Source: Isobaculum melis (GTDB lineage Bacteria; Bacillota; Bacilli; Lactobacillales; Carnobacteriaceae). Taken from it: 64,000 nt of DNA. The position numbers and the translations under genes were made by a program. Below are positions 50,250-61,893 of the stretch, one piece after another. Every line of letters starts with the position of its first letter. The stretch's first letter is position 1. The notes under the pieces are model-generated. The model was not told the DNA's origin, did no database searches, and was given only the letters and a program-made list of their open reading frames with translations. The stretch lies in NCBI RefSeq assembly GCF_900111355.1, contig NZ_FOHA01000007.1:54319-118318 (forward strand). The letters are read 5' to 3'.

Positions 50250-50657
50250 TTAACCTTCTCCACTTCCTTCAACAAACTGAATACACCAATTAACCAATGT
50301 TTCAATCCGTTCTTTTTGTCCATCTAAATGTAGGAAGCCCATTAACGCTTCAAAACCTGTAGCGGTTCGATAAGTAGCCATATCAACATTTTTAGGTAAC
50401 GTATGACTTTTGCCATTTCTCCCACGCTTATAAATCGCGATTTCTGTTTCAGTTAGCAAATCTTCTTCTGCTAGCATCCCTTGAATTAATTTTGCTTGTG
50501 ATCTAGCAGAAACAAATTTGGTTGCCATTCGGTGTAATTGGTTCGGTCTTGTTTGCCCAGTTTTTACTAAGTGTTCTCTTATATGAATTTCAAAAATGGC
50601 ATCTCCTACATAAGCTAAAGCCAATCCATTTAATTGTGACCAATCTTTATTTGTCAT
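50250..50657 (-). CDS. mrnC: Mini-ribonuclease III
   Basis: 135 residues, an RNase III catalytic domain without the dsRNA-binding domain: LALAYVGDAIFEIHIREHL carries the acidic active site and KFVSARSQAK follows. In Bacillus it matures 23S rRNA ends. Three bases after cysS. Confidence 0.93.
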   Translation of the reverse strand: MTNKDWSQLNGLALAYVGDAIFEIHIREHLVKTGQTRPNQLHRMATKFVSARSQAKLIQGMLAEEDLLTETEIAIYKRGRNGKSHTLPKNVDMATYRTATGFEALMGFLHLDGQKERIETLVNWCIQFVEGSGEG

Positions 50658-50660
50658 GTT

Positions 50661-52067
50661 TTATCCTCGTCTCCATCTTGTTCCTTGTGGTGTATCATCT
50701 AGCAAAATCCCTTGCTCTTTTAGTAAATCTCGAATTTCATCGCTTCTTGCAAAGTTTTTATTTGCTCGTGCATCATTTCTTTCTTGAATCAATTCTTCAA
50801 TCTTATCATCTAATAACTCTTCTGCCCCAACTTGGATACCAAAAATCGCTAATAAATTCTGATATATCTCAAGCATCTTTGTAATCACTACTTTAGAAAC
50901 AACTGTTTCTTCGCTATATAAGTTTAACATCTTAGCAAATTCATACATGACAGTCATACCATTTGCTGTATTAAAGTCATCATCCATTTCTGTGATGAAA
51001 GCTGCTTGCAAGTGTTCAATTTTATCCAAAAAGGTTTGATCTGTTGCTAATTGTTCTTCAGCATCTGCCAATCGATAATGAAGATTATCATAAGCAATCT
51101 TCAATTTATTCAAATTATTTTTTGCATCTTCAATAGTACCTTCACTATATTTAATGGGTCTACGGTATTGGGTTGTTGCCATAAAGAACCGCAATACTTG
51201 TGGATCTATTTCCTTTACCATATCATGAACCAGGACAAAATTACCAAGAGATTTACTCATTTTTTCATCATCCATGGTAACAAAACCATTATGCATCCAA
51301 TAATGAGCAAATGGATGGCCTGTTTTAGCTTCACTTTGTGCAATTTCATTTTCATGATGAGGGAAGGTTAAATCTTGACCACCGCCATGAATATCAATTG
51401 TATCACCTAAATATTTTGTCGCCATAACAGAACACTCAATATGCCAGCCTGGACGACCACTTCCCCAAGGTGCTTCCCAAGAAATTTCGCCTTCCTTACT
51501 TGCTTTCCATAAGGCAAAATCTAAAGGATCTTCTTTTTTACTGGCTTCCATATCATTTAAACGATTGCTCGCACCTGTCTCTAGCTCATCAATAGACTGA
51601 TCGCTTAATTTTCCATAGCCTTCAAATTTTCTAGTTCGATAATAAACATCTCCAGCTGAAATATAAGCATACTCTTTTTCGATAAGCGCTTCAATAAATG
51701 CAATAATTTCTGGAATATTTTCCATTACCCGTGGATTACATGTTGCTTTTTTGACACCCAATACTTCAGTGTCCTGATAAAAAGCTTCAATAAAGCGGTT
51801 GGCCACATCTGGTGCGGTCATTTCCAATTCTTTGGCTACGCGAATGATTTTATCGTCAACATCTGTGAAATTAGAGACATAGTTGACCTCATAACCTCTA
51901 AACTCAAAGTAGCGACGAATCGTATCAAAAGCAACGGTACTTCTAGCATTGCCTATGTGAATATAATTATAGACCGTTGGACCACATACATACATCCGAA
52001 CTTTATTTTCTTCAATTGGAATAAATGCTTCTTTTTCTCTTGTTAAGGTATTATAAATTTGAATCAT
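50661..52067 (-). CDS. cysS: Cysteinyl-tRNA synthetase
   Basis: 468 residues, class I synthetase: zinc Cys28 in CGPTVYN, HIGH motif HIGNARST, and KMSKSLGN. Starts 17 bases inside the end of cysE, so translation is coupled and both answer to the cysteine T-box upstream. Confidence 0.98.
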   Translation of the reverse strand: MIQIYNTLTREKEAFIPIEENKVRMYVCGPTVYNYIHIGNARSTVAFDTIRRYFEFRGYEVNYVSNFTDVDDKIIRVAKELEMTAPDVANRFIEAFYQDTEVLGVKKATCNPRVMENIPEIIAFIEALIEKEYAYISAGDVYYRTRKFEGYGKLSDQSIDELETGASNRLNDMEASKKEDPLDFALWKASKEGEISWEAPWGSGRPGWHIECSVMATKYLGDTIDIHGGGQDLTFPHHENEIAQSEAKTGHPFAHYWMHNGFVTMDDEKMSKSLGNFVLVHDMVKEIDPQVLRFFMATTQYRRPIKYSEGTIEDAKNNLNKLKIAYDNLHYRLADAEEQLATDQTFLDKIEHLQAAFITEMDDDFNTANGMTVMYEFAKMLNLYSEETVVSKVVITKMLEIYQNLLAIFGIQVGAEELLDDKIEELIQERNDARANKNFARSDEIRDLLKEQGILLDDTPQGTRWRRG

Positions 52068-52716
52068 GTTGTTCCTCCTTCATTTCTTCAATGATTTTGT
52101 GTAAGTCTGCAACTTCTTTGTGTAAACCTTTAATATCATCTGCTCGCTCTTCTTTCGCTGCTGGTGTACTGCTGACTTCTTTATTTACTCGCTGTCCATC
52201 TAGTTTAACAATTTCAGCAGGAATGCCTACTGCCGTTGCATTTGCAGGTAAAGAATGTAAAACCACTGAAGCAGCCCCAATTTTTGTATTTTTACCAATT
52301 GTAATCGGACCTAACACTTGTACCTGAGCAGAAACAAAGACATTGTCTTCTAATGTAGGATGTCTTTTTCCCAGATCTTTTCCTGTTCCACCAAGTGTGA
52401 CGCCATGAAATAACACCACATGATTTCCTACCACTGCTGTTTCCCCAATCACTAAGCCCATTCCATGATCAATAAATACACCCCGACCAATTTTTGCCCC
52501 TGGATGAATCTCTATTCCTGTTAGAAAGCGCGTAATTGTTGCTAATAATTTAGAAAAAAAGTACCAATGATGACGATAGAAAAAATGCTCAATACGATGT
52601 GCCCATAAAGCATACAAACCAGGATACGTCATCAATACTTCAATCAAGCTTCTTGCTGCTGGATCATGTTCCCGAATGGCTGCAATATCTTCTCGTAATC
52701 TTGGAAATAATCTCAT
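52051..52716 (-). CDS. cysE: Serine O-acetyltransferase
   Basis: 221 residues, first step of cysteine synthesis. Helical N-terminal half, then left-handed beta-helix hexapeptides: [25 protein letters not shown] with the catalytic Asp-His pair, GVTLGGTG, and KNTKIGAAS. Downstream of a Cys T-box. Confidence 0.97.
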   Translation of the reverse strand: MRLFPRLREDIAAIREHDPAARSLIEVLMTYPGLYALWAHRIEHFFYRHHWYFFSKLLATITRFLTGIEIHPGAKIGRGVFIDHGMGLVIGETAVVGNHVVLFHGVTLGGTGKDLGKRHPTLEDNVFVSAQVQVLGPITIGKNTKIGAASVVLHSLPANATAVGIPAEIVKLDGQRVNKEVSSTPAAKEERADDIKGLHKEVADLHKIIEEMKEEQHDSNL

Positions 52717-52734
52717 CTTTGCTTCTTCCTCCTT

Positions 52735-52985
52735 TCAAAAAATGAAAATAAAAACGCCCTTTGTATAATTGACTATACAAAAGACGCTTTCACGTGGTTC
52801 CACTTTTTTTCTGATAATGAACGCATCATTATCACTCCATAGCATGATAACGAATGCTACACGATAAAAGCTACTCATTCATTTGAATTTCGCTCTTACG
52901 ACTCCAAGAGGCATTTCAATGGGAATGAAATATCTGCTTTCACCAAGGACAGACTCTCTTTGATTTCATCCAATCATTTACTTCT
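52735..52985 (-). promoter_or_regulatory. Cysteine T-box riboswitch
   Basis: Minus-strand RNA has AGAGAGTC and GGTGAAAGC of stem I, a candidate specifier TGC (Cys) in AATGCCTCTTGGAG (near 52912), the T-box GTGGAACCACG near 52795-52805, and a terminator (GTCTTTTGTATA / TATACAAAGGGC) with TTTTT. It should sense uncharged tRNA-Cys and switch on cysE-cysS. Confidence 0.9.
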
Positions 52986-53003
52986 TCTTTTCAACGTCTT
53001 TTT

Positions 53004-54476
53004 TTATGCTAAGTCTTCAATTGCAGCAGCAATATGTGCTTTTGCTTTTTCGCGACCTAATAGTTCAATTGTTTCCCCTAATTCAGGACCATGTGATTGC
53101 CCAGTTGCAGCAACACGAATTGGCATAAATAGGTTCTTCCCTTTAATCCCTGTTTCTTTTTGAACTTCTTTAATACCGGCTTTAATACTTGCCGCATCAA
53201 AAACTTCAATTTGATCTAATACTTTATAGAAAGCACCTAGTACTTTAGGTACATCCTCACCAGCTAAGACTTCTTTAGCAACCACGTCTAATTCAGGTGC
53301 TTCTAAGAAGAATAAACTTGAAAGTGAAACAATTTCTTCTGCATAACTCATTTGCTCATGATATAAACGAACAACTTGTTTTACCCATTCAATTTTTTCT
53401 GCTGATGGATTGTCTTCTACTCTACCAGCTTCAATCAGATGTTTCAAGCATAAATCTGTTAAGGTATCAAGATTGGTTTGTTTCACATATTGATTGTTAA
53501 TCCATTCTAGCTTTTTATTATCAAAAGCAGCTGGTGATTTGCTTAAACGCTCAGGGTCAAACATTTTAATGAATTCATCTTTACTAAAGATTTCATCTTC
53601 TCCAACTGGTGACCAGCCTAATAAAGCAATAAAGTTAAACATCGCTTCTGGTAAATAGCCTAAGTCTTTATATTGTTCAATAAATTGTAGAATACTTTCA
53701 TCACGCTTACTTAATTTTTTCCCTGTTTCGCTATTAATAATCAAAGTCATATGACCAAATTCTGGTGGATTCCAGCCAAATGCTTCATATACCATTAATT
53801 GTTTTGGTGTGTTCGCAATATGGTCATCCCCACGAAGAACATGTGTAATATCCATATAATGATCATCCACAGCAACAGCAAAGTTATAAGTTGGCATGCC
53901 ATCACGCTTCATAATCACGAAATCGCCACCAATACTACTTGCTTCAAAACTGATTGCCCCTTTAACAATATCATTAAAAGTATAAGTGGCATCTTTTGGT
54001 ACACGGAAACGAATCACTGGTTCAATTCCAGCAGCTTCTTTTTCAGCTTGTTCAGCCGGTGAAAGATGTGCACATTTCCCACCATAGTGAGGCATCTCAC
54101 TACGCGCTTTTTGTGCTTCTCTTTCTGCTTCTAATTCTTCTTCCGTACAATAACATTTATATGCGCGATTACTAGCTAGTAATTGTTCTACTAAAGGTTG
54201 ATAGATTTCACTTCGTTCAGACTGACGGTAAGGACCATATTCTCCTGGATTATCTGGGCCTTCTTGCCATTCGATACCTAGCCATTTTAAGTTTTCTTTC
54301 TGACTAGCTTCTCCATTTTCAATATTTCTTTTTGCATCTGTATCTTCAATACGTAGAATAAAATCTCCACCATGGTGGCGTGCAAATAAATAATTGAATA
54401 ATGCAGTACGCGCATTTCCAATGTGTAAATGTCCAGTAGGACTTGGGGCATAACGCACTCGAACTTTTTTCGTCAT
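53004..54476 (-). CDS. gltX: Glutamyl-tRNA synthetase
   Basis: 490 residues from the ATG behind GAGGAGTAAAATT; the frame is open 14 more codons but the ribosome site lies in that part. HIGH motif [13 protein letters not shown] and KMSKS variant KLSKRD are intact. Probably also charges tRNA-Gln, as is usual in Gram-positives. Upstream of the cysteine T-box unit. Confidence 0.97.
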   Translation of the reverse strand: MTKKVRVRYAPSPTGHLHIGNARTALFNYLFARHHGGDFILRIEDTDAKRNIENGEASQKENLKWLGIEWQEGPDNPGEYGPYRQSERSEIYQPLVEQLLASNRAYKCYCTEEELEAEREAQKARSEMPHYGGKCAHLSPAEQAEKEAAGIEPVIRFRVPKDATYTFNDIVKGAISFEASSIGGDFVIMKRDGMPTYNFAVAVDDHYMDITHVLRGDDHIANTPKQLMVYEAFGWNPPEFGHMTLIINSETGKKLSKRDESILQFIEQYKDLGYLPEAMFNFIALLGWSPVGEDEIFSKDEFIKMFDPERLSKSPAAFDNKKLEWINNQYVKQTNLDTLTDLCLKHLIEAGRVEDNPSAEKIEWVKQVVRLYHEQMSYAEEIVSLSSLFFLEAPELDVVAKEVLAGEDVPKVLGAFYKVLDQIEVFDAASIKAGIKEVQKETGIKGKNLFMPIRVAATGQSHGPELGETIELLGREKAKAHIAAAIEDLA

Positions 54477-54504
54477 AATTTTACTCCTCTTTTCCTTTAA
54501 TGAA

Positions 54505-54981
54505 TTACTTTTTTTCAATTAACGCAACACACATTGCGGCAATTCCTTCTTCTCTACCAACAAAACCCATTTTTTCAGAAGTTGTTGCTTTTAAATTAAT
54601 CGCTTTAATCGTTGTTTGGCAATCTTCAGCGATATGTTGCTTCATAGCTTCTAAATAAGGAACCATTTTTGGTCTCTCTGCTACTATTGTACAATCAATG
54701 TTCCCAATTTGATAGCCTTCTTCTGATAAAACTGACCAAACCTCTCTTAATAAGGCTCTAGAATCAGCTCCTTCAAAGGCTGGATCTGTATCTGGGAAAA
54801 AATGACCAATATCCCCTTTACCTGCGGCGCCCAAAAGAGCATCTGTAATCGCATGTAGTAACACATCCGCATCTGAATGGCCTAATAAACCTTTTTCATA
54901 AGGCAGTTTCACGCCACCAATAATACAGTCTCGACCTTCAACTAATTGATGTACATCATAACCCTGTCCAATTCGTATCAT
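54505..54981 (-). CDS. ispF: 2-C-methyl-D-erythritol 2,4-cyclodiphosphate synthase
   Basis: 158 residues, start [13 protein letters not shown] one base after ispD, behind GGAGAGGA. Zinc-site residues in GYDVHQ and [11 protein letters not shown] and the [12 protein letters not shown] segment are present. Fifth enzyme of the MEP isoprenoid route; with ispD it supports the polyprenyl supply used by DmkB. Confidence 0.96.
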   Translation of the reverse strand: MIRIGQGYDVHQLVEGRDCIIGGVKLPYEKGLLGHSDADVLLHAITDALLGAAGKGDIGHFFPDTDPAFEGADSRALLREVWSVLSEEGYQIGNIDCTIVAERPKMVPYLEAMKQHIAEDCQTTIKAINLKATTSEKMGFVGREEGIAAMCVALIEKK

Positions 54982-54982
54982 C

Positions 54983-55690
54983 TTATTTGCGTCCTCTCCA
55001 TTTTTTTCTTTGGGATAAAATCGCTTCTGCAATGACCATATCATCTGGTGTTGTTAGCTTAATATTATCATAGCTACCACCAACCATATAAACGGGTGCA
55101 CCATAATATTCCACTAAGGAGGCATCATCTGTTCCAAAAAATCCATCCATTTTGGCTTTTTGGTGTGCTTTCATAATCAAATCAAATTGAAAAGCTTGCG
55201 GTGTTTGAATTTGCCATAAATGCTCTCGCGAAACAGTTTCCACAACCACGCCATTTTCTACTTTTTTAATAGTATCCTTCACAGGAACACCCAAGATAGC
55301 AGCGCCTGTTTCAATTGCTTTTTGATAGAGTCGCTGGACAAATTCTTGTTCAATAAAGGGTCTAGCGCCATCATGAATCATCACAATTCTTGAAGGATCT
55401 TGTACATGGTAAAGACCATTATAAACACTATCTTGTCGTTCATCGCCACCTGCAACTACTTTAATTGGTGCTACTCGGTAATGTTTGTTTTTAGCGATCA
55501 TCTGTTGAAGCTCTTCACATTCAGCTGCTTTTGCTACCAATATAATTTGTTTACAATTTGCATCTGATACAAATAAATTTAATGCATATTCAATCACATG
55601 TTCACCTAATAAGTGTAATAAGACTTTATTTTTTGAAGCATTCATACGCTTCCCTTGTCCAGCTGCCAGCAATATCAGCTCATATTCCAT
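54983..55690 (-). CDS. ispD: 2-C-methyl-D-erythritol 4-phosphate cytidylyltransferase
   Basis: 235 residues. Nucleotidyltransferase motif [16 protein letters not shown] (7-22), HDGARPF (about 105-111) and QTPQAFQ are typical of IspD. Third enzyme of the MEP pathway. Ordered yacL-ispD-ispF-gltX-cysE-cysS as in Listeria and Bacillus. Confidence 0.95.
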   Translation of the reverse strand: MEYELILLAAGQGKRMNASKNKVLLHLLGEHVIEYALNLFVSDANCKQIILVAKAAECEELQQMIAKNKHYRVAPIKVVAGGDERQDSVYNGLYHVQDPSRIVMIHDGARPFIEQEFVQRLYQKAIETGAAILGVPVKDTIKKVENGVVVETVSREHLWQIQTPQAFQFDLIMKAHQKAKMDGFFGTDDASLVEYYGAPVYMVGGSYDNIKLTTPDDMVIAEAILSQRKKWRGRK

Positions 55691-55701
55691 GAGAACCGCT
55701 C

Positions 55702-56799
55702 CTATTCTTTAATCCCTCTTGATGCATGAACAGGTTTTGCAAAAATCATACGGCCTGCTGCAGTTTGCAATGCACTTGTCACAACAACCTCAATCGTTTG
55801 ATTCATGTAATATTGTCCATCTTCTACAACAATCATGGTCCCATCATCTAAATAGGCGACCCCTTGCTTATGCTCTTTACCAGCCTTCACAACCATAATT
55901 GTCATTTTCTCGCCAGGAATTACAACAGGTTTTACTGCATTAGCTAACTCATTTATATTTAAAACTGGTACATTATGAAACTCACTGACTTTGTTTAAGT
56001 TATAGTCATTGGTAACCACAACACCATCTAACACTTTAGCCAGTTTAATCAATTTACTATCAACTTCTGCAATATCTTCAAAATCACCTTCATACATATC
56101 AACAGCAATACCATCTTCTTTTTGTAGATTATTTAAAATATCTAACCCACGACGACCACGAACACGTTTTAAGCTATCTGCGGAATCTGCGATATATTGC
56201 AATTCTTCCAAGACAAAAGTAGGAATAAGCAATGTTCCTTCGATAAATCCCGTTTTAGCAATATCATAGATACGTCCATCAATAATCACACTTGTATCTA
56301 AAATTTTGTAATTACGGAAATGAACATCTGCTTTACGCTCTAGCATTTCACCATCTGTACTTTTCTTCACTTTAGGTTGTAATAATTTGCGCCATTCTTC
56401 TCGTTTAGTTGTACCAATACGGAAGCCTAAATAACCAAAAGTTAAGGATAAAAGAATTGGCAATAAATCACTTACTACTGGAATACTCAAGTTAGAAAGT
56501 GGAATCGCGACTAACCAAGCAACAATCAAGCCTAAAATGATACCTAGTGTCCCAAATAAAAGGAAGGTTGTACTTTGCTGGCTCAAATATAATTCCATTT
56601 TTTTAATTGCACGTTCAAAAGGTTTTACAAACGCTAAAGATAATAAAAAGAATATAAGTGCACCAAACAAGGCATTTGTAAATCCATTAGAAACAATATC
56701 ATTTTGTATATTTAACATATCCCATAAACTAGGCAAAAATACTGCCCCAATGCTTCCGCCTATTACACCGAATATTGCGGGAATTACTCGTTTTTTCAA
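55702..56799 (-). CDS. yacL: YacL-type PIN/TRAM membrane protein
   Basis: 365 residues. Four N-terminal membrane segments (about 5-135), PIN-like nuclease domain (about 165-290, KILDTSVIIDGR with acidic residues and VVTNDYNL) and a C-terminal TRAM domain. TTG start behind GGAGG. Precise function is not known. Confidence 0.88.
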   Translation of the reverse strand: MKKRVIPAIFGVIGGSIGAVFLPSLWDMLNIQNDIVSNGFTNALFGALIFFLLSLAFVKPFERAIKKMELYLSQQSTTFLLFGTLGIILGLIVAWLVAIPLSNLSIPVVSDLLPILLSLTFGYLGFRIGTTKREEWRKLLQPKVKKSTDGEMLERKADVHFRNYKILDTSVIIDGRIYDIAKTGFIEGTLLIPTFVLEELQYIADSADSLKRVRGRRGLDILNNLQKEDGIAVDMYEGDFEDIAEVDSKLIKLAKVLDGVVVTNDYNLNKVSEFHNVPVLNINELANAVKPVVIPGEKMTIMVVKAGKEHKQGVAYLDDGTMIVVEDGQYYMNQTIEVVVTSALQTAAGRMIFAKPVHASRGIKE

Positions 56800-56825
56800 A
56801 TAAATTCCTCCTTTATTTCTAGATG

Positions 56826-56860
56826 AGTTGAAGCCAATTCATCAATAACTGGCTTCAACT
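56826..56860 (-). other. Hairpin between radA and yacL
   Basis: Perfect 11-bp inverted repeat AGTTGAAGCCA / TGGCTTCAACT without a T-run; likely an mRNA stem rather than a terminator. Confidence 0.6.
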
Positions 56861-56870
56861 TCCAGTTGTT

Positions 56871-58241
56871 TTATTGTTTAAATGCTTTCATTAATGCTTC
56901 TGAAACAGTTGCCACACCAATGACTTCTATGCCTTTGGGATGCGTCCAACCATTTTTATTATTTTGAGGAATAAAGACACGTTTAAAACCTAACTTGGCA
57001 GCTTCCTGTACACGCTGATCAATTCGGCTCACTCGTCTGATTTCACCAGTTAACCCAATTTCACCAATAAAACAATCTGCTTGATTGGTTTCCTTTTCTC
57101 GGTAACTAGAGGCAATACTAACGGCAATCGCCAAATCAATTGCTGGCTCATCTAATTTTACACCACCAGCTGCTTTTAAATAGGCATCCTGATTTTGTAA
57201 AAGTAAGCCTGCTCTTTTTTCTAATACAGCTAAAATTAACGAAACACGATTATAATCTAGCCCACTAGCCGTTCTTTTAGCATTCCCAAAAGTGGTTGGT
57301 GCAATCAAAGATTGGACTTCTACTAAAATCGGTCTAGAGCCTTCCATAGCTGCTACAACAGCTGATCCCGTTGCCCCAGATAAACGTTCATCAAGAAAAA
57401 CCTCAGATGGATTTTGAACCTCTACTAAGCCACCTTCACGCATCTCGAAAATACCAATTTCATTGGTTGAACCAAAGCGATTTTTCACAGCACGTAGAAT
57501 TCTAAAGGTATGATGACGCTCCCCTTCAAAATAAAGCACGGTATCTACCATATGCTCTAACATACGCGGTCCAGCAATGGCACCTTCTTTGGTGACATGT
57601 CCAACAATAAAAATCGCAATATCATTACTCTTGGCAATCCGCATTAAGTCAGCCGTACTTTCTCTCACTTGAGCAACACTACCTGCTACATTCGTCATAT
57701 CTGGCTGATTCATCGTTTGAATAGAATCAATAATCACAAATTCTGGCTGTAGCTTCTCAATCGTATTTCGAATAGCTCCCATATCTGTTTCTGGATAAAT
57801 GTAAAAGTCTGTTCCTTTTACCCCTAAACGGTCTGCACGCATTTTGATTTGCTGTGCACTTTCTTCACCGGAAACATATAAAACTTTGCCTTTAGAATTT
57901 AGCTGTCCTGAAACCTGTAATAGTAAAGTTGATTTTCCAATTCCTGGATCTCCACCGATTAAAACAAGTGAGCCAGGTACTACACCACCGCCAAGAACGC
58001 GGTTTAATTCTTCTAGTTTCGTTTTCACACGGTCTTCATGTGTGACTTTAATATCAGTGATTGCTTCTGCTTTTGAAGCTTTTCCTTGTATATTTACCAT
58101 GGTGCGACGATTGCCAACACCTGTATCAAGTTCTTCCATCATTTGGTTCCAAGCACCACAGTTAGGACATTTCCCCATCCATTTTGGAGATTCATAGCCA
58201 CATGCTTGGCAGACATATTTTGCCGCTTTTTTCTTAGCCAA
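56871..58241 (-). CDS. radA: DNA repair protein RadA
   Basis: 456 residues: C4 zinc finger ([15 protein letters not shown], 11-32), RecA-like Walker [11 protein letters not shown] (about 95-104), KNRFG motif (within AVKNRFGST) and a LonB-like C-terminal domain. Helicase-like role in recombination. TTG start behind AGGGGG. Confidence 0.96.
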   Translation of the reverse strand: MAKKKAAKYVCQACGYESPKWMGKCPNCGAWNQMMEELDTGVGNRRTMVNIQGKASKAEAITDIKVTHEDRVKTKLEELNRVLGGGVVPGSLVLIGGDPGIGKSTLLLQVSGQLNSKGKVLYVSGEESAQQIKMRADRLGVKGTDFYIYPETDMGAIRNTIEKLQPEFVIIDSIQTMNQPDMTNVAGSVAQVRESTADLMRIAKSNDIAIFIVGHVTKEGAIAGPRMLEHMVDTVLYFEGERHHTFRILRAVKNRFGSTNEIGIFEMREGGLVEVQNPSEVFLDERLSGATGSAVVAAMEGSRPILVEVQSLIAPTTFGNAKRTASGLDYNRVSLILAVLEKRAGLLLQNQDAYLKAAGGVKLDEPAIDLAIAVSIASSYREKETNQADCFIGEIGLTGEIRRVSRIDQRVQEAAKLGFKRVFIPQNNKNGWTHPKGIEVIGVATVSEALMKAFKQ

Positions 58242-58472
58242 TCCTCATCCCCCTAACAAAATTATTCTTTTGTATAGTATCTTGTTTATTTTACCATAAC
58301 TTTTCTATTTTTTGATGGTTTTGCCGTAAAAAATCAGATGTTTAAGAAACTCTTATAAAAAAACTTCGCAAAAATCATTCATTCTCATTAAAGTTTTCTT
58401 TTTTATTAATTTCTCTCTTAGAACTAAACTAATTATGAGTATACAATTTTCAGTTTTTTATGATTCAATGAT

Positions 58473-58507
58473 AAAAAAGACCAAAACAAATGGTTCTGAT
58501 CTTTTTA
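58473..58507 (-). terminator. Terminator after clpC
   Basis: Minus-strand stem AAAAAGATCAGAACC / GTTTTGGTCTTTTTT (imperfect) with T-run. The rest of the 275-base gap before radA shows no gene. Confidence 0.7.
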
Positions 58508-58516
58508 TCTGTTTCT

Positions 58517-60997
58517 TTACTTCGTTTTAACCATTTCTTTTTTTGCTTCAAAATTTTTCACTTGTATTGTGATCTTTCCTTGCTTCGCACCAATGGTTAC
58601 AGTATCCCCAATGGTTACATCCCCCATAATCAAAGCTTCACTCAGACGATCTTCCACTTCTTTTTGTAGCGCTCTTCTTAAAGGTCTTGCACCATATTCA
58701 GGATCAAAGCCTTCTTTAGCAATCACTTCAATTGCCGCTGGTGTAATTTTCACATGAATATCTTTTTCAGCTAGGCGTTGTACCATATTTTTTGCCATTA
58801 TTTTCACAATTTTGGCTAGTTCTTCTTTTTTCAATGAATGGAAGACAATTGTTTCATCCACACGATTTAAGAATTCTGGTCTGAAAGCTTTTTTCAATTC
58901 TTCCATAATTTTCTTTTTCATCGCTTCTTGATCTTGACTCACATCTTTCACATTAAAACCGACTGACTTTTCTTCACGAAGTGCTGTTGCACCAACATTA
59001 GAAGTCATAATTAACACCGTATTTTTAAAGTCGACTTTACGTCCTTTAGAGTCTGTCAAATGACCATCATCTAAAACTTGTAATAACAAATTAAACACAT
59101 CTGGATGTGCTTTTTCTATTTCATCTAACAAAATGACAGAGTAAGGTTTTTGACGAATTTTTTCTGTTAATTGTCCACCTTCATCATAGCCTACATAACC
59201 TGGAGGAGACCCAACCAATCGACTTGTGCTATGACGTTCCATAAATTCAGACATATCAATGCGAATTAAGGCTTCTTCATCTCCAAAGACAGCTTCAGCT
59301 AGTGCTTTCGCTAATTCCGTTTTCCCAACACCTGTAGGCCCTAAAAACATAAATGAACCAATTGGACGGTTTGGATCTTTCAAGCCACTTCTTGAACGTC
59401 TCACAGCTTTTGCTAAAGCAACAACAGCTTCTTCTTGTCCAACGACACGATCATGTAAGATTTTTTCTAGATTCATCAAACGGCTACTCTCTTTTTGACT
59501 AAGTTGTTTCACTGGTATACCTGTCCAAAGAGCAGTCACTTCAGCAACATCTTCTTCAACAACACTTAAGCCTAAGCCTTTTTCTGTTTTCTGCTCTTTT
59601 TCAATTAATTGAACAATTTTTTTGCCTAATTTCATTTCTTTTGTACGAAGTAGGGCAGCCTTTTCAAAGTTCTGTTGTTGAATTTCTGCTTCTTTTTCTT
59701 GAATAATCGCTAATAATTCTGCTTGCTTTGTTGCAATTTTAGTTGGTTTGCCAGTTGCATCTAAACGAACTTTAGCTGCTGATTCATCAATTAAATCAAT
59801 AGCTTTATCTGGTAATTGACGGTCAGATATATACCTAGAAGAAAGGGTTACAGCTGCTTTCACTGCTTCATCAGTAATGGTAACACCATGATGTTCTTCA
59901 TATTTTGAACGTAAGCCAAATAAAATTTCTTCAGCTTCTTCATCTGTTGGCTCTGCAATTTGAATTGGCGCAAAACGTCGTTCTAAAGCTGAATCCTTTT
60001 CAATATATTTTTGATACTCATCCAATGTTGTAGCACCAATTGTTTGTAACTCGCCTCTTGCGAGTGCTGGTTTTAAAATATTAGAAGCATCAATTGCACC
60101 TTCAGCGCCGCCTGCACCAATTAAGGTATGCAATTCATCAATAAACAAAATGACATTACCATCTTGGTAAATTTCTTCAATCACTTTTTTCATACGCTCT
60201 TCAAATTCACCACGATATTTTGTTCCAGCTACCATTGAGCCCATATCTAGCATCATTAAACGTTTTTTTGCAATATCTTCAGGTACTTCATGCGCAATCA
60301 TTTTTTGAGCTAACCCTTCAGCAATTGCTGTTTTACCAACACCTGGTTCTCCAATGAGTACCGGATTATTCTTTGTTCTACGACTTAACACTTGAATCAA
60401 TCGTTGAATTTCTTTTGAACGGCCAACAATTGGATCTAATTTTCCAGCTGCTGCTTGGGCAGTTAAATCTCTCGCTAAAGAATCCAGTGTTGGTGTCCCA
60501 CCTTGAGTGGCTTTCATTGGAGTCATTTTCCCTTTTTTGCCTTTATTACGAGTTTCTGTCACACCTAATTTTTGTAATAACAATTGACGTGTTTTATTTA
60601 AATTCACATCTAGGTTTTCTAAAATTTTTGAAGCCAAGACTTCTTCTTCTCGTAATAGTCCCAAGAGCATATGCTCCGTTCCAATTAGTGGCGCACCAAA
60701 ACGACGAGCTTCATCTGCAGCAAAGGTTAAAACCTGCTTCACTCTTGGAGAATAAGGTAACATGCCATTCTGAGGCAAACGATTCATTGTTCCATAGCCA
60801 GTAAAATGTTCGATTTCCTCACGAATAGATACTTCATTAATCGAAAACTGACGAAGTGTTTTTCCTGCAATTCCATTTTGGTCAATAACTAATGCTAGCA
60901 AGATATGCTCTGTTCCTACTGCATGGTGTCTAAATTGTTTTGCTTCCATTTGTGCTAACATTAACACGGTTTCTGCACTCTCTGTAAATTCAAACAT
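58517..60997 (-). CDS. clpC: ATP-dependent Clp protease ATPase subunit ClpC
   Basis: 826 residues. Clp N-domain 1-145; D1 Walker A GEPGVGKT and Walker [11 protein letters not shown]; middle domain with UVR-like stretch (about 410-455); D2 Walker A GPTGVGKT and [14 protein letters not shown]. Unfolds proteins for ClpP. Fourteen bases after ctsR under CtsR control. Confidence 0.97.
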   Translation of the reverse strand: MFEFTESAETVLMLAQMEAKQFRHHAVGTEHILLALVIDQNGIAGKTLRQFSINEVSIREEIEHFTGYGTMNRLPQNGMLPYSPRVKQVLTFAADEARRFGAPLIGTEHMLLGLLREEEVLASKILENLDVNLNKTRQLLLQKLGVTETRNKGKKGKMTPMKATQGGTPTLDSLARDLTAQAAAGKLDPIVGRSKEIQRLIQVLSRRTKNNPVLIGEPGVGKTAIAEGLAQKMIAHEVPEDIAKKRLMMLDMGSMVAGTKYRGEFEERMKKVIEEIYQDGNVILFIDELHTLIGAGGAEGAIDASNILKPALARGELQTIGATTLDEYQKYIEKDSALERRFAPIQIAEPTDEEAEEILFGLRSKYEEHHGVTITDEAVKAAVTLSSRYISDRQLPDKAIDLIDESAAKVRLDATGKPTKIATKQAELLAIIQEKEAEIQQQNFEKAALLRTKEMKLGKKIVQLIEKEQKTEKGLGLSVVEEDVAEVTALWTGIPVKQLSQKESSRLMNLEKILHDRVVGQEEAVVALAKAVRRSRSGLKDPNRPIGSFMFLGPTGVGKTELAKALAEAVFGDEEALIRIDMSEFMERHSTSRLVGSPPGYVGYDEGGQLTEKIRQKPYSVILLDEIEKAHPDVFNLLLQVLDDGHLTDSKGRKVDFKNTVLIMTSNVGATALREEKSVGFNVKDVSQDQEAMKKKIMEELKKAFRPEFLNRVDETIVFHSLKKEELAKIVKIMAKNMVQRLAEKDIHVKITPAAIEVIAKEGFDPEYGARPLRRALQKEVEDRLSEALIMGDVTIGDTVTIGAKQGKITIQVKNFEAKKEMVKTK

Positions 60998-61011
60998 AGG
61001 CTTCTACCTCT

Positions 61012-61470
61012 CTATTCTTCATACTTTAGATTTTTAAATAATGATTTAAGAATGCATGCACGTAAAATACATGCTCTTGGTTCTTCAATTGCTAATGTTT
61101 GTTTATCGATTGCCGCAAGCATCAATGTTCCTTCTCTTTTTGAGATAATTTCATCTTCATAGAGTCTGGAAATAAGTGAATAGGCATCATTATAAGAAAT
61201 ACTTGTACCAATGAGATCAATTAAAGCATCAATAATTTCTACATCATCTAATAGCTTTACTTTGGCAATTCGAATATAGCCACCACCACCACGCTTACTT
61301 TCAACAAGGTAACCTTTCTCAATGGTAAAACGTGTATTGATAACATAATTTATTTGAGAAGGAACACATTTGAATTGGTCAGCAATTTCATTTCTTTTGA
61401 TTTCAATTTGCTCATCCTGACTCAAGACTTGTTTAAGATAAGCTTCAATGATATCTGACATATTTTTCAC
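61012..61470 (-). CDS. ctsR: CtsR heat-shock repressor
   Basis: 152 residues from the GTG eight bases after GAAGGAG. Winged-helix N-terminal domain (IKRNEIADQFKCVPSQINYVI) with the glycine-rich wing RGGGGYIRI that senses temperature. Represses clp genes; its own operator lies just upstream. No mcsA or mcsB follows, unlike Bacillus. Confidence 0.95.
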   Translation of the reverse strand: MKNMSDIIEAYLKQVLSQDEQIEIKRNEIADQFKCVPSQINYVINTRFTIEKGYLVESKRGGGGYIRIAKVKLLDDVEIIDALIDLIGTSISYNDAYSLISRLYEDEIISKREGTLMLAAIDKQTLAIEEPRACILRACILKSLFKNLKYEE

Positions 61471-61492
61471 TTGTTTCACTCCTTCGAATTTT

Positions 61493-61518
61493 TTTGACTA
61501 ATACTGACTATTATTATA
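61493..61518 (-). promoter_or_regulatory. CtsR operator and -10 box of ctsR-clpC
   Basis: Minus-strand heptads AGTCAGT-ATT-AGTCAAA (61493-61509) match the CtsR direct-repeat box with 3-base spacing, directly after TATAAT (61513-61518). The -35 is weak. Confidence 0.8.
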
Positions 61519-61580
61519 CGAGAAATTCTTGCAGATTACCATTGATTATGTTTAGATTTAAATAAAACAGTAAAAATAAC

Positions 61581-61608
61581 AAAAAAACAGCAAAGAAATT
61601 GCTGTTTT
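61581..61608 (-). terminator. Terminator after the TM2-like gene
   Basis: 10-bp stem AAAACAGCAA / TTGCTGTTTT, strong T-run on the minus strand. Confidence 0.85.
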
Positions 61609-61653
61609 AATGATTTTAAATAAATTGCTATGAGGGTTATTTAGATAGCGTTT

Positions 61654-61893
61654 TTATTCATTTGAGCGTCTAGTAGTATTCACAAAACCACGACTTGTCA
61701 TGGCTTCATCAAATGTCTTATCCATATAAAATAAATCACTCCAAGCACCAAAAAATAAATAATTTAAAGTGAGGCATCTCTTAAGTATTCCCTTTGTATT
61801 GCCAATATACAATCTGTTAATCGGCATTCCTAAAAACAAAAAGCAGGCACCTAGGATGGTTAATAGCTTATATATTTTCCTATTCTTCATCAT
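61654..61893 (-). CDS. Small TM2-like membrane protein
   Basis: 79 residues, two hydrophobic segments (about 9-26 and 44-56) separated by NRLYIGNTKGILKR, the pattern of TM2-domain proteins. Its ATG overlaps the end of the lipoprotein gene, suggesting co-translation. Function unknown. Confidence 0.6.
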   Translation of the reverse strand: MMKNRKIYKLLTILGACFLFLGMPINRLYIGNTKGILKRCLTLNYLFFGAWSDLFYMDKTFDEAMTSRGFVNTTRRSNE

